Below are positions 5,877 through 13,393 of a DNA stretch of 19,058 nucleotides, piece by piece. The stretch is from an uncultured Clostridium sp. Its GTDB lineage: Bacteria; Bacillota; Clostridia; TANB77; CAG-465. How positions within the stretch are numbered: position 1 is the stretch's first letter; every line of letters begins with the position of its first letter. The DNA is taken from contig CAJLBR010000022.1 of the NCBI GenBank assembly GCA_905204915.1, positions 1 to 19,058 of the forward strand, given 5' to 3'. The notes under the pieces are model-generated. The model saw only the letters and a program-made list of their open reading frames with translations, had not been told where the DNA came from and made no database searches. A program made the position numbers and the translations under genes.

Positions 5877-6398
5877 TTATATTAATTCAATAATTGCCAT
5901 TTCAGCGCCGTCACCTTTTCTAGAAACTAATTTAACGATTCTTGTATATCCGCCTTTAGCTTCATATTTTGGTGCGATTTCGTTGAATAATTTTTCTGTT
6001 AAATCAACTGTTTTTCCGTTAAAATCTTTAACTTTATTAACAGTTTTGAACATTTTTCTTCTAGCAGCAAGCTTTGATGGCTTGTCAACTTTAACTTTCT
6101 CTTTTACTACTTCTCTAACTACAACTTCATATTTGTTACCATTCTTTGAAGTTTTTGTTTCTTTAACTTTTTTACCATTTTTGTCTAATTTAGCTCTAGA
6201 AACTGTTTTTTCTTTTTCTTCATAGTTATCTTTTTCTTTAATAGCTAAATCGATTAAACTATCTGTTAAAGGTTTTACTTCTTTAGCTCTTGCTAAAGTT
6301 GTTTCGATTTTTCCATTAAGGATTAAAGATGTAACTAAATTGTTTAATGTAGCATTTCTATGAGAAGTTGTTCTAGATAATTTTCTTGTTCCTGCCAT
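5877..6398 (-). CDS. rplQ: 50S ribosomal protein L17 with ~50-residue internal insertion
   Basis: A large-subunit protein located near the peptide exit tunnel. The N-terminus ([12 protein letters not shown], then [20 protein letters not shown]) and C-terminus ([34 protein letters not shown]) are clear L17. The length is 173 aa against about 115-130 in most bacteria. The difference is a Lys/Glu/Val-rich segment at about residues 58-107, inserted between the helix ending LAIKEKD and the conserved [10 protein letters not shown]. The frame is continuous and the segment has the same codon style, so it is a genuine insertion rather than an error. I believe similar long L17 proteins occur in some clostridial families. 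It is the last gene of the operon, 20 nt after rpoA, with an AGGGGGATG ribosome binding site and a terminator immediately downstream. Confidence 0.97.
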   Translation of the reverse strand: MAGTRKLSRTTSHRNATLNNLVTSLILNGKIETTLARAKEVKPLTDSLIDLAIKEKDNYEEKEKTVSRAKLDKNGKKVKETKTSKNGNKYEVVVREVVKEKVKVDKPSKLAARRKMFKTVNKVKDFNGKTVDLTEKLFNEIAPKYEAKGGYTRIVKLVSRKGDGAEMAIIELI

Positions 6399-6418
6399 AA
6401 TTTTACATCCCCCTTTTT

Positions 6419-7366
6419 CTAGTCTTCTTTATTTTTAAATTCTAGTCCTAGTTCATTAACTTTGTTAATTACTTCTTCTAGTGACTTTTTACCTAAGTTT
6501 CTAACTTTAATCATGTCTTGCTCTGTTTTGCTAACAATGTCAGCAACTGTATGAATACCAGCTCTTTTCAAGCAATTAAATGATCTTACTGAAAATTCTA
6601 AATCTTCAATAGGAGTCTCTAATAATTTGTCTTTCATAGATAATTCTTTTTGAGACATTATTGACATATTTTTAGCTATGTCAGATAAATCTATAAACAT
6701 TTCTAAATGTTCATAAAGTATTTTTGCAGCCATACTTAATGCTTCATATGGTTCAATAACACCATTTGTAGTGATATCGATAGTTAAATCATCATAATCA
6801 GCTTTTTGGCCAACACGAGTTTTTTGAACATCAAAAGTTACTTTTTTTACTGGTGTAAATATTGAATCTATAGGAATCATATTTACATCATCACTATTTA
6901 ATGCTGCTCTTGTTCCTTCTTGATATCCTCTGCCTTTTATAACAGACATATCAATGTTTAAAACAGCACCATCATCAAGATAAGCTAAGTGCAAATCTTT
7001 GTTTACAACTTCAATTGTAGAGTCAGTTATTATATCTCCAGCAGTTACCTCACAAGGTCCTTTTGCTTTAATTGAAATTTGTTTATCATCTAAATCATGA
7101 GATTTTAGACAAACTTGTTTTAAATTAAGTATAAGATCTGTTACATCTTCTGTAACTCCTGGAATTGTAGAAAATTCATGGTTAACACCATCAATTTTTA
7201 TAGCATTTATTGCATACCCAGGTAATGATGAAAGTAGAATTCTTCTTAATGAATTACCAAGTGTAATTCCAAATCCTCTTTCTAAAGGTCCTACTTTAAA
7301 TCTTGCAAAATATGTGTCAGCGTCAACTTCAACACATTTAATTTCTGGTCTTTGCATTTCAATCAT
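6419..7366 (-). CDS. rpoA: DNA-directed RNA polymerase subunit alpha
   Basis: A 315-aa alpha subunit of the expected length. The N-terminal assembly domain (about residues 1-230) carries [20 protein letters not shown] followed by RILLSSLPG, the dimerisation and beta/beta' docking region. After a linker, the C-terminal domain (about 250-310) has the paired helix-hairpin-helix elements [19 protein letters not shown] and [13 protein letters not shown] that contact UP elements and activators. ATG 7366 follows AAAGGAGG by seven nt, and a second in-frame ATG three codons on is less well placed. It lies between rpsD and rplQ as in most Bacillota. The 60-nt gap after rpsD contains a TATAAT (7407-7402) without a good -35 box, so an internal promoter for rpoA-rplQ is possible but weakly supported. 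Confidence 0.99.
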   Translation of the reverse strand: MIEMQRPEIKCVEVDADTYFARFKVGPLERGFGITLGNSLRRILLSSLPGYAINAIKIDGVNHEFSTIPGVTEDVTDLILNLKQVCLKSHDLDDKQISIKAKGPCEVTAGDIITDSTIEVVNKDLHLAYLDDGAVLNIDMSVIKGRGYQEGTRAALNSDDVNMIPIDSIFTPVKKVTFDVQKTRVGQKADYDDLTIDITTNGVIEPYEALSMAAKILYEHLEMFIDLSDIAKNMSIMSQKELSMKDKLLETPIEDLEFSVRSFNCLKRAGIHTVADIVSKTEQDMIKVRNLGKKSLEEVINKVNELGLEFKNKED

Positions 7367-7426
7367 TCTTATTCCTCCTTTAATACGCTCTGATTACACG
7401 TATTATAACGTAAATGATTTTATATA

Positions 7427-8056
7427 CTAGTTTTTAGAATATAACTCAACAATTAAGCTTTCTTGAACTTCAAGATCAACGTCATCTCTAGTTGGTTTTC
7501 TTAAAACTTTTGCTTCCATTTTTTCTTTATCAAGTTCTAACCAAGTTGGTACACCTTTTAATTTATTTGCTTCTAAAACAGATACAACTGTTTTATTATC
7601 TTTTTTAGCATCTCTTACTTTGATAACATCTCCAACTTTTACAATATAAGAAGGGATGTTAACTTTTTTACCGTTTACTTCTAAAACTTCATAACCAACT
7701 AATTGTCTAGCTTCAGCTCTTGAAGTACCGATTCCCATTCTATAAGCAACATTATCTAATCTTAATTCTAATTGTTCGAATAAAACATCTGAAGTTACTC
7801 CTTCTCTTCTGAAGGCTTCATTATAATATTTTCTGAATTGAGATTCTGAAACTCTATAATAAGTTTTTGCTCTTTGTTTAGCTCTTAGTTGAAGTCCGTA
7901 TTCAGATAATTTGCTTCTATTTTTTCCATGTTGTCCTGGAGCATATGCTCTTCTATCTATAGCGCATTTGTTTGAATTACATCTTGATCCTTTTAAGAAA
8001 AGTTTTACACCTTCTCTTCTGCATTTTTTACATACTGCGTCTGTATATCTTGCCAT
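7427..8056 (-). CDS. rpsD: 30S ribosomal protein S4
   Basis: A primary 16S-rRNA-binding protein that nucleates small-subunit assembly. It is 209 aa, of normal length. The N-terminal zinc-binding form is present (C9, C12, C26, C31, pattern C-x2-C-x13-C-x4-C). AYAPGQHGKNRSKLSEYGLQ and the S4 RNA-binding domain with LDNVAYRMGIGTSRAEARQL and VNGKKVNIPSYIVKVGD are diagnostic. It sits inside the alpha operon between rpsK and rpoA, the usual clostridial arrangement (in Bacillus subtilis rpsD is elsewhere). The ATG is preceded by GTGGGGGTGTA, the same 11-mer as before rpsM. The gap to rpsK is 18 nt. Confidence 0.99.
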   Translation of the reverse strand: MARYTDAVCKKCRREGVKLFLKGSRCNSNKCAIDRRAYAPGQHGKNRSKLSEYGLQLRAKQRAKTYYRVSESQFRKYYNEAFRREGVTSDVLFEQLELRLDNVAYRMGIGTSRAEARQLVGYEVLEVNGKKVNIPSYIVKVGDVIKVRDAKKDNKTVVSVLEANKLKGVPTWLELDKEKMEAKVLRKPTRDDVDLEVQESLIVELYSKN

Positions 8057-8074
8057 TTTATCTTTACACCCCCA

Positions 8075-8467
8075 CTATACTCTTCTTCTCTTTGGTGGTC
8101 TACAACCATTATGTGGTATTGGAGTAACATCTTTAATCATGCTTATTTCCAAACCAGCAGCTTGAAGTGATCTTATAGCTGCTTCTCTACCAGAACCAGG
8201 TCCTTTTACATACACTTCAACTGTTTTTAATCCATGTTCTTTTGCTGCATTAGCTGCAGTTTCAGCAGCTTGACCTGCTGCAAATGGAGTATTTTTTCTT
8301 GAACCTCTAAATCCAAGTCCACCAGCACTAGCCCAAGATAAAACATTACCTTGTGAATCTGTCATTGTAATAATTGTATTATTGAATGAAGATTGAATGT
8401 GAGCTGCTCCAGTAGATACATTCTTCTTTACTTTTTTCTTTGTTACTACTTTTTTCTTTGCTGCCAT
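8075..8467 (-). CDS. rpsK: 30S ribosomal protein S11
   Basis: A 130-aa small-subunit platform protein contacting the 16S rRNA near the mRNA exit site. It has a lysine-rich N-terminus, then [54 protein letters not shown] and the invariant C-terminus [18 protein letters not shown]. It starts only 4 nt after the rpsM stop, and its AAGGAG site lies inside the end of rpsM, indicating coupled translation. Confidence 0.99.
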   Translation of the reverse strand: MAAKKKVVTKKKVKKNVSTGAAHIQSSFNNTIITMTDSQGNVLSWASAGGLGFRGSRKNTPFAAGQAAETAANAAKEHGLKTVEVYVKGPGSGREAAIRSLQAAGLEISMIKDVTPIPHNGCRPPKRRRV

Positions 8468-8471
8468 GATA

Positions 8472-8843
8472 CTATACTCCTTTCTTTCCTGCTATTGCTA
8501 CTGCTTTACCTTTTCTTGTTCTTGCGTTAGTCTTTGTTCTTTGACCACGAACAGGTAATCTTCTTTTATGTCTTTGTCCTCTATAGCAATTGATTTCCAT
8601 TAATCTTTTAATGTTTAAAGAAACTTCTTTACGAAGATCTCCTTCTACTGTATAATCTCTTTCGATTATACTTCTGATTTTAGCTTCTTCTTCTTCTGTG
8701 ATATCTTTAATTCTTTTTGTTGGTTCAATACCTGCTTCAGCAAGTATTTTTCTTGAAACAGGACGTCCAATACCATATATTGCAGTTAGTCCAATTTCTG
8801 CTACTTTGTTTTTTGGTAAATCTACACCAGCTATACGTGCCAT
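8472..8843 (-). CDS. rpsM: 30S ribosomal protein S13
   Basis: A 123-aa small-subunit head protein that contacts the P-site tRNA and forms bridges to the 50S subunit. It begins [20 protein letters not shown], contains [12 protein letters not shown], and ends with the basic tRNA-facing tail [20 protein letters not shown]. Length is normal. Translation starts at ATG 8843, about 10 nt after a GGGGGTG Shine-Dalgarno variant. It is 19 nt downstream of rpmJ in the infA-rplQ operon. Confidence 0.99.
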   Translation of the reverse strand: MARIAGVDLPKNKVAEIGLTAIYGIGRPVSRKILAEAGIEPTKRIKDITEEEEAKIRSIIERDYTVEGDLRKEVSLNIKRLMEINCYRGQRHKRRLPVRGQRTKTNARTRKGKAVAIAGKKGV

Positions 8844-8862
8844 TTAATACTACACCCCCACA

Positions 8863-8976
8863 TTAACCTTGTCTTTGTTTGTGCTTTGGATTTTCGCAAA
8901 TAACGCGAACTACGCCATTTCTTCTAATGACTTTGCACTTATCACAAATTTTTTTTACAGATGGTCTTACTTTCAT
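8863..8976 (-). CDS. rpmJ: 50S ribosomal protein L36
   Basis: A 37-aa zinc-ribbon ribosomal protein, read directly from the minus strand: [20 protein letters not shown], then [17 protein letters not shown]. The zinc ligands are C11, C14, C27 and H32, so this is the zinc-dependent (C+) form and can act as a zinc reserve in species that also have a C- copy. AAGGAGG lies seven nt before the ATG. It occupies the standard place between infA and rpsM. The 139-nt gap to infA is longer than the other gaps in the operon and is AT-rich without a clear signal. Confidence 0.98.
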   Translation of the reverse strand: MKVRPSVKKICDKCKVIRRNGVVRVICENPKHKQRQG

Positions 8977-9115
8977 TTTAAATCCTCCTTAAAAAAGTTT
9001 TTTGTTAATAAATTTAACAAAAGTAAGTTTATATGATTAACACTTTTCTAAAATAGAATAAAAATTCTACAGCCGCTTCAGAAAAAATGTTTAATCCTAA
9101 TTTTTAATAGGAAAC

Positions 9116-9334
9116 TTATTTTGCTCTCCATGTAATTCTACCTTTTGTTAAATCATAAGTTGATAATTCTAATTTTACTTTATCTCCAGGTAAAATTTTA
9201 ATGTAATGCATTCTTAGTTTACCAGATATATGAGCAAGAACTTCATGTCCATTTTCTAGTTTAACTTTAAACATTGCATTTGGCAAGGCATCTACTACTA
9301 CGCCATCGACTTCAATAACATCATCTTTAGCCAT
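9116..9334 (-). CDS. infA: Translation initiation factor IF-1
   Basis: A 72-aa OB-fold protein that binds the ribosomal A site during initiation. It has the family opening [20 protein letters not shown], the core [20 protein letters not shown] followed by [12 protein letters not shown], and the usual ending [10 protein letters not shown]. It is the first gene of the alpha operon here, with a consensus promoter 66 nt upstream of the ATG and an AGGAGG site. In many Bacillota a KOW-domain gene and map directly precede infA. Here a separate membrane-protein gene with its own terminator intervenes, so the operon is transcriptionally insulated from adk-map. Confidence 0.99.
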   Translation of the reverse strand: MAKDDVIEVDGVVVDALPNAMFKVKLENGHEVLAHISGKLRMHYIKILPGDKVKLELSTYDLTKGRITWRAK

Positions 9335-9361
9335 ATTTTTCCTCCTATTAATTACATAAAA

Positions 9362-9386
9362 TTGCTCAAATTTACATTAAGAGCAA
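9362..9386 (-). other. Small hairpin in the infA leader
   Basis: TTGCTC and GAGCAA (6 bp, 13-nt loop) lie in the ~60-nt 5' untranslated region between the infA promoter and its ribosome binding site. It may stabilise the leader. No riboswitch is recognised. Confidence 0.35.
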
Positions 9387-9399
9387 AGTTAACACATAT

Positions 9400-9428
9400 A
9401 TTATACCTTCTTTATGTTAAATTGTCAA
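9400..9428 (-). promoter_or_regulatory. Promoter of the infA-rplQ operon
   Basis: TTGACA at 9428-9423, a 17-bp spacer, and TATAAT at 9405-9400: a perfect consensus sigma-A promoter placed about 10 nt beyond the upstream terminator palindromes. Confidence 0.92.
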
Positions 9429-9437
9429 GGATATCAA

Positions 9438-9485
9438 CTACTTTTTTATATTTTTTATAAAAAAAGTAGCTAGTAAAAAACTAGC
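9438..9485 (-). terminator. Tandem hairpin terminators after the 95-aa membrane protein gene
   Basis: First a short hairpin (GCTAGT 9469-9474 with ACTAGC 9480-9485), followed on the minus strand by TACTTTTTTTAT. That T-rich tail is itself one arm of a longer AT palindrome (CTACTTTTTTATA 9438-9450 with 9456-9469, one bulge). It separates this gene from the infA promoter. Confidence 0.75.
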
Positions 9486-9496
9486 CACTCAAAGTT

Positions 9497-9784
9497 TTAA
9501 AAAAGAATCGTAACCACAGGTACAAGACACATAAAAGGTACACTTATAGCAAAAAGCACATTTAACCAATTATATTTTAAAGAATCATTGTGCTTTTCAT
9601 TATGATACATGATAAACATGTATTCAAATAATATAAACATAGTCTCAAGTCCTGATAGCAAAACATAGTAATCAGTTCTGAAAATCTTTTTTATGTTGAT
9701 ACAACATGATAAAACTACCAGAGCAATTAAAATTGCAATAATAACAATCCGGTTTAGTTTTATGAGCCACTTAGATATCATCAT
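9497..9784 (-). CDS. Small membrane protein of unknown function (3 spans)
   Basis: A 95-aa hydrophobic protein that I do not recognise. It has three predicted spans: about residues 12-29 (IVIIAILIALVVLSCC), 41-58 and 75-94 (VLFAISVPFMCLVPVVTI). A short basic N-terminus (KWLIKLNR) suggests a cytosolic start, and the His/Asn/Lys-rich loop YHNEKHNDSLKYN lies between spans 2 and 3. The ATG at 9784 has a GGAGGAG site. It is a monocistronic unit with a perfect consensus promoter and its own terminators, placed between map and infA. In many related bacteria that slot holds a small KOW-domain RNA-binding gene. This protein has no KOW sequence and is not its remnant. Confidence 0.75.
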   Translation of the reverse strand: MMISKWLIKLNRIVIIAILIALVVLSCCINIKKIFRTDYYVLLSGLETMFILFEYMFIMYHNEKHNDSLKYNWLNVLFAISVPFMCLVPVVTILF

Positions 9785-9836
9785 AATATCTCCTCCACTT
9801 AATAATTATTAATATTTCCAAATAACCTACGGCCAT

Positions 9837-9865
9837 ATTATATCACAACCTTTTGATAATGTCAA
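9837..9865 (-). promoter_or_regulatory. Promoter of the 95-aa membrane protein gene
   Basis: TTGACA at 9865-9860, a 17-bp spacer ending TTGTGA, and TATAAT at 9842-9837. The -35 box is contiguous with the T-run of the map terminator. Confidence 0.9.
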
Positions 9866-9870
9866 AAAAA

Positions 9871-9893
9871 GATGGTACATTTTCAGTACCATC
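9871..9893 (-). terminator. Terminator of adk-map
   Basis: Perfect 8-bp stem GATGGTAC/GTACCATC with a 7-nt loop, followed on the minus strand by seven T that lead directly into the GACA of the next promoter. It lies 39 nt after the map stop. Confidence 0.88.
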
Positions 9894-9932
9894 CCAATAA
9901 TATAATATGACATAATATAATTTTGATTCGTT

Positions 9933-10700
9933 TTATATTGTTAAAATTTCTGGTTCCTTATCAGTAATAACAAGTGTGTTTTCATAGTAAGCAGTAAGTT
10001 TTCCATCTTCTGTGGCTATAGTCCATAAATCTTCTTTTACGTAAATATCTGGATCACCCATACATACCATAGGTTCAACAGCAATTGCCATTCCTCTTTT
10101 TAGTCTTGGACCAGTTCCTTTTCTTCCTATATTAGGAATACCAGGATCTTCATGCATTTCTTGACCTATACCATGTCCTTGGAATTCCCTTACTAAAGTA
10201 TATCCATTTTTTTCAACGAATTCTTGAACAGCATTAGAAATATCTCCTACTCTGTTTCCTTCAACAGCTTTATCAACTGCGTAGAAGAATGCATCTTTAG
10301 TAACTTTTATAAGTCTTTCAGCTTCTTTTGAAATTTTTCCAACTCCAAAAGTTCTTCCAGCATCTGAATGCCAACCATTTTTATAAGTTCCAAGATCTAC
10401 ACAAACAATGTCGCCTTCTTTCAAAACAACATCATCACTTGGAATACCATGAATTACTTCATCATTTACAGAAGTACAAATTGCCCATTCATAGTCTCTT
10501 CCACCTCTATAAGGACATGGAACTCCTTTAAAAGATGGAGTAGCTCCATTATCTCTCATAACTTTTTCAGCTACATTATTTAAATGCATAGTAGTTACAC
10601 CAGGCTTTATTTCTTTTTCAATAGCCTTTAAAACTAGTTTTAGAACCCTAGCAGATTCTCTCATAAGTTCAATTTCTTTTTCATTTTTTATATTAATCAT
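9933..10700 (-). CDS. map: Methionine aminopeptidase type I
   Basis: A 255-aa metalloenzyme that removes the initiator methionine from new proteins as they leave the ribosome. All five metal ligands are visible: D102 (VDLG), D113 (HSDAGRTF), H176 (GHGIGQEMHEDP), E209 (AVEPM) and E240 (YENTLVIT), together with substrate-binding H84 in VIHGIP. Between TPSFKG and ICTSVND there is a few-residue extension (PCPYRGGRDYEW) compared with the common GYxGFPASICTS form. I chose ATG 10700, giving MINIKNEKEIELMR, the usual start. A GTG three codons earlier (10709) is possible. It lies 26 nt after adk and probably shares its transcript, ending at the terminator at 9871-9893. Confidence 0.97.
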   Translation of the reverse strand: MINIKNEKEIELMRESARVLKLVLKAIEKEIKPGVTTMHLNNVAEKVMRDNGATPSFKGVPCPYRGGRDYEWAICTSVNDEVIHGIPSDDVVLKEGDIVCVDLGTYKNGWHSDAGRTFGVGKISKEAERLIKVTKDAFFYAVDKAVEGNRVGDISNAVQEFVEKNGYTLVREFQGHGIGQEMHEDPGIPNIGRKGTGPRLKRGMAIAVEPMVCMGDPDIYVKEDLWTIATEDGKLTAYYENTLVITDKEPEILTI

Positions 10701-10726
10701 TTTATTCACACTTTCTAATTATGATA

Positions 10727-11344
10727 TTAATCTTTAATATCATTTACTATTTCTTCTGGATGCGCAGAGGAATCAACTGTTTTTAACAAGCCTTTTTCCT
10801 TATAATATTCTAGGATTTCTTTTGAATTTTCTTTATATGTATCGATTCTTTTCTTTAAAGTTTCCTTTGTATCGTCTGCTCTAACTTCCAATTTACCGCC
10901 GCAGTCATCACAAACATCTGCAGTTTTAGGTGGAAAATCAATTCCATACATTTTTCCACAATCAACACATTTTTTTCTTTCAAGTATTCTTTTAAATACT
11001 AATTCATCTGGAGCTGTTAGTTCGATTACTTTGGTTATACTTCTATTTAACTTTTCTAAAAGTTCATTTAATAAATAAACTTGATTTAAAGTTCTTGGGT
11101 AACCATCAAGTATAAAGCCTTTCTCACAATCAGGCTTTGTTATTCTTTCTTCTAATAAAGATGTTATTATTTCGTCAGAAATAAGTTCACCTTTAGAAAG
11201 TTTTTCTGCCATGCTTTCATCTGTTTTACTTTTTTCTCTTAACAAATCTCCTGTTGAAATATGAGGGATGTTTATTGCCTCTGATAGGAAATCAGATCTT
11301 GTTCCCTTTCCAGTTGCAGGCCCTCCCATTATTAAATATATCAT
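10727..11344 (-). CDS. adk: Adenylate kinase with zinc-type LID and variant P-loop
   Basis: A 205-aa nucleoside monophosphate kinase converting ATP + AMP to 2 ADP. Family motifs: a P-loop at residues 7-15, TGDLLR (31-36) and DGYPRT (80-85) in the AMP site, an RADD motif (155-158), and a LID with four zinc-type cysteines (C126, C129, C145, C148). Two details are unusual. The P-loop reads GGPATGKGT where most adenylate kinases have GxPG[AS]GKGT, so a glycine is replaced by alanine. The LID is also slightly shorter than the Bacillus form (IDFPPK instead of the longer FNPPK segment). Location before map is the normal place for adk, but secY is not upstream. The start at ATG 11344 is chosen because it leaves the standard short N-terminus before the P-loop and follows GGTGAT. 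A longer TTG/ATG frame to 11371 has no support. Confidence 0.9.
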   Translation of the reverse strand: MIYLIMGGPATGKGTRSDFLSEAINIPHISTGDLLREKSKTDESMAEKLSKGELISDEIITSLLEERITKPDCEKGFILDGYPRTLNQVYLLNELLEKLNRSITKVIELTAPDELVFKRILERKKCVDCGKMYGIDFPPKTADVCDDCGGKLEVRADDTKETLKKRIDTYKENSKEILEYYKEKGLLKTVDSSAHPEEIVNDIKD

Positions 11345-11408
11345 TTTTATCACCAACAAATATTTTAGCATAAAATTTTGATAAAATAAAGTTTTTTGGA
11401 TTTATTTT

Positions 11409-12047
11409 TTAATATAATACAGAAAAACCTTTCATAATTAGTTCATCTTTGCTTATTTTTCCCTCTCTTAATATTTTTATATTTCCATTTTCACATTTTA
11501 CTATTGTAGAACAAGTGCCTTTTAAAATTTGCCCACCATCTATCAAATAGTCAGTACTCTCTAATATTTTACTATTTAAATCTTCACTTTTAGTAACGCT
11601 AGGTTCCCCTGAAATATTTGCACTTGGTGCTACAATTGGCGTATTAGTTTCTTCTATTATTTTTCTTATAGTACTATTTTCATCAATTCTAACTCCTACA
11701 TAATCAGATCCTGATGTTATAATATCAGGAATTACGCTACTTTTCTCTAATATTAAAGTTAAACCACCAGGCCAAAATTCACTCATTAGTTTTTCTTCAG
11801 TTTCACTAATATTTTGAGTTATACTCCTTACCATATTTAAATTTGAAGCCAGTACAATGAGTGGTTTATTGCTAGGTCTTTTCTTTATCTCATATACTTT
11901 TTTTATAGAGTCCTCACAAAATATTGAACATCCAATTCCATATAATGTACTAGTTGGGAACACAAAAATTTTTCCGTTTTCCAATCCTTCTTTTATATCT
12001 TTTATGCATTCAGAATTTTGACACTCATTTAATTTTATTTTTTTCAT
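11409..12047 (-). CDS. tsaC: L-threonylcarbamoyladenylate synthase (TsaC/YwlC/Sua5 family)
   Basis: A 212-aa cytosolic enzyme that makes threonylcarbamoyl-AMP from threonine, bicarbonate and ATP, the first step of the essential t6A37 modification of tRNAs reading ANN codons. Motifs in order: FPTSTLYGIGC (about 30-40), KKRPSNKPL (55-63), FWPGGLTLIL (about 91-100), VGVRI, PIVAPSANISGEPSVT (about 137-152), and the ending GTCSTIV...ILREG. Length fits the single-domain TsaC form, without the C-terminal Sua5 domain. ATG 12047 follows GGAGATGA. It has its own perfect promoter directly after the terminator of the upstream unknown genes. Adk begins 64 nt downstream with no terminator between, so adk and map may also be transcribed from here. 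Confidence 0.95.
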   Translation of the reverse strand: MKKIKLNECQNSECIKDIKEGLENGKIFVFPTSTLYGIGCSIFCEDSIKKVYEIKKRPSNKPLIVLASNLNMVRSITQNISETEEKLMSEFWPGGLTLILEKSSVIPDIITSGSDYVGVRIDENSTIRKIIEETNTPIVAPSANISGEPSVTKSEDLNSKILESTDYLIDGGQILKGTCSTIVKCENGNIKILREGKISKDELIMKGFSVLY

Positions 12048-12074
12048 AAGATCATCTCCAGTATCTATAATATA

Positions 12075-12103
12075 ATTATAACTTTATAGCTCTATTTTGT
12101 CAA
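12075..12103 (-). promoter_or_regulatory. Promoter of tsaC (possibly tsaC-adk-map)
   Basis: TTGACA at 12103-12098, a 17-bp spacer and TATAAT at 12080-12075. The -35 box is fused to the T-run of the preceding terminator. Confidence 0.92.
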
Positions 12104-12107
12104 AAAA

Positions 12108-12137
12108 AGAACATTACCTAGTAAAAGGTAATGTTCT
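12108..12137 (-). terminator. Terminator of the unknown gene pair
   Basis: Perfect 11-bp stem AGAACATTACC/GGTAATGTTCT with an 8-nt loop and a T-run on the minus strand. It starts 7 nt after the stop of the second gene. Confidence 0.92.
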
Positions 12138-12144
12138 CATAAAA

Positions 12145-12816
12145 TTAGATTTCGATAAGAACTTTTGATTCTTTCTTATCCTCTAAAACTTCCATTTTAA
12201 TGACTCGCAAAAAATTGTAAGAGCACCATTCAGAAAACTCATTAGAAAACAAAGAAATTGCAGAAGAAAAATCAGTATTATATATTTGACTTATGATTTT
12301 TTCAGAAATAGTAAACCGTCCTATTCTTATGTTTTTATTAAAGCTATAACTTTCAATATCAATGTTTTTATCTACTATTTGTTTTACCAGAAACGGCCAT
12401 ATTTTGTTATTGATATAATTTAATAAATTAAGGTTTATAGTTTTTTTAGAATATTCATTATCAAGATTTTCAAATATTTTATTTGCAAATTCCTGAGCTT
12501 TTCTAATGTTCATTCTGTTTATATAGGAAATCGTATAAGGAAATTCTATACTTGCTAAGAATCCCATAATAAGCTCTTCTAAATTCTTATACTTGTATGC
12601 TATCGAAGGTCTTTCCAAAAATTCTATTATATCCTCATTCTTTATCTCTATATCATACAATTTTGACGTTTTCCGTATTTCATAAATAATTTTAGCACCT
12701 GCTAAAAGATAAAATCCCAAGTTACGACTTTTATAAATTGAATAAGACGCACAAGCTGTAGTTGAATTAAATTTATCCGTATAAATCACCTCAAAAAAAT
12801 TATTAAACTTTAACAT
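12145..12816 (-). CDS. Protein of unknown function, second of an overlapping pair
   Basis: A 223-aa protein that I do not recognise. No signal peptide and no clear membrane span. It looks mostly helical, with a high content of Ile, Asn, Lys and Tyr. Its ATG at 12816 overlaps the end of the preceding gene by 14 nt and has no good ribosome binding site of its own, so translation is probably coupled. By eye it shares two segments with that neighbour: AKIIYEIRKTSK...IAYKYKNLEEL (about residues 36-80) against IKIAIAMYRSIS...AFKYVTVKNY, and a C-terminal QIYN...FSEWCSYNFLRVIK against EIYK...FAWLNYNQIAKV. I infer a diverged tandem duplication, perhaps forming a heterodimer. Terminator at 12108-12137. 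Function open. Confidence 0.7.
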   Translation of the reverse strand: MLKFNNFFEVIYTDKFNSTTACASYSIYKSRNLGFYLLAGAKIIYEIRKTSKLYDIEIKNEDIIEFLERPSIAYKYKNLEELIMGFLASIEFPYTISYINRMNIRKAQEFANKIFENLDNEYSKKTINLNLLNYINNKIWPFLVKQIVDKNIDIESYSFNKNIRIGRFTISEKIISQIYNTDFSSAISLFSNEFSEWCSYNFLRVIKMEVLEDKKESKVLIEI

Positions 12817-13393
12817 TTATAGAAAAAACTATTAAATAATTCAGCTTATCCAAAATAAATGCTTCTGTTACCTTAGCTATTTGGTTATAATTTAACCAAG
12901 CAAACATATCTTGGCAAAACATATGAGCCATTTGTTTAACATCATTAGTGTATTTTTTGTAAATTTCACAATAAGCCTCAAAGGGAATTTTTATTCTATA
13001 TTCGTTGTTATGTCCCATCAAAAAGTTCTGAAATGCTATATCAGCTATACACGGAAATAAGCTTTCATTTAAATATGTCAGCATTTCAATTGGAATAAGT
13101 ATCTCACCAGATTCTTTACATATATTACAATAAGTATCTCCATCGAATTCTTCTATTTTTTGATCCTCACTGAAATCATCCAATAAGCTTTCCAAAACGT
13201 GGTTAGCATAGTTTTTTACTGTCACATACTTAAAAGCAGTTCTAGCTTCCCTTACCAAATCTTTAAGCCTATCTACAGGAATTTCATTTTCAACCATATC
13301 ACCTGAAATGCTTCTATACATTGCTATAGCTATTTTTATAGCTGAACCGATCCGTATTTCTGTATTGCAGGATATCCTACTTTTATCATGCAA
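12803..13393 (-). CDS. Protein of unknown function, first of an overlapping pair; start or frameshift anomaly
   Basis: The open frame encodes up to 196 aa of no recognisable family. It contains CNICKESGEI in the middle (a CxxC pair at about residues 88-91), aromatic helices, and a C-terminal FAWLNYNQIAKV segment shared with the next gene. The frame has no normal start: its first usable codon is a TTG (13393) with no ribosome binding site, and the first in-frame ATG comes 24 codons later. However, a GGAGG site eight nt before an ATG at 13410 sits just upstream in another frame, and that frame stops after 24 codons. One extra A in the AAAA run at 13381-13384 would join ATG 13410 to this frame. 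So either the sequence has a one-base deletion, the gene is mutated, or translation shifts by -1. A promoter lies at 13460-13488. Confidence 0.65.
   Translation of the reverse strand: MHDKSRISCNTEIRIGSAIKIAIAMYRSISGDMVENEIPVDRLKDLVREARTAFKYVTVKNYANHVLESLLDDFSEDQKIEEFDGDTYCNICKESGEILIPIEMLTYLNESLFPCIADIAFQNFLMGHNNEYRIKIPFEAYCEIYKKYTNDVKQMAHMFCQDMFAWLNYNQIAKVTEAFILDKLNYLIVFSINVKV

Noticed and set aside
7402..7407. Internal promoter between rpsD and rpoA
   Set aside because: A TATAAT is present, but the position 17 bp upstream matches TTGACA poorly. Not listed as a feature.
9438..9469. AT-rich palindrome as an insertion-sequence end or origin element
   Set aside because: No transposase, target duplication or repeated copy. 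Its position after a stop codon fits a terminator.
10328..10583. Plus-strand frames inside map
   Set aside because: Shadow frames of a fully conserved methionine aminopeptidase gene.
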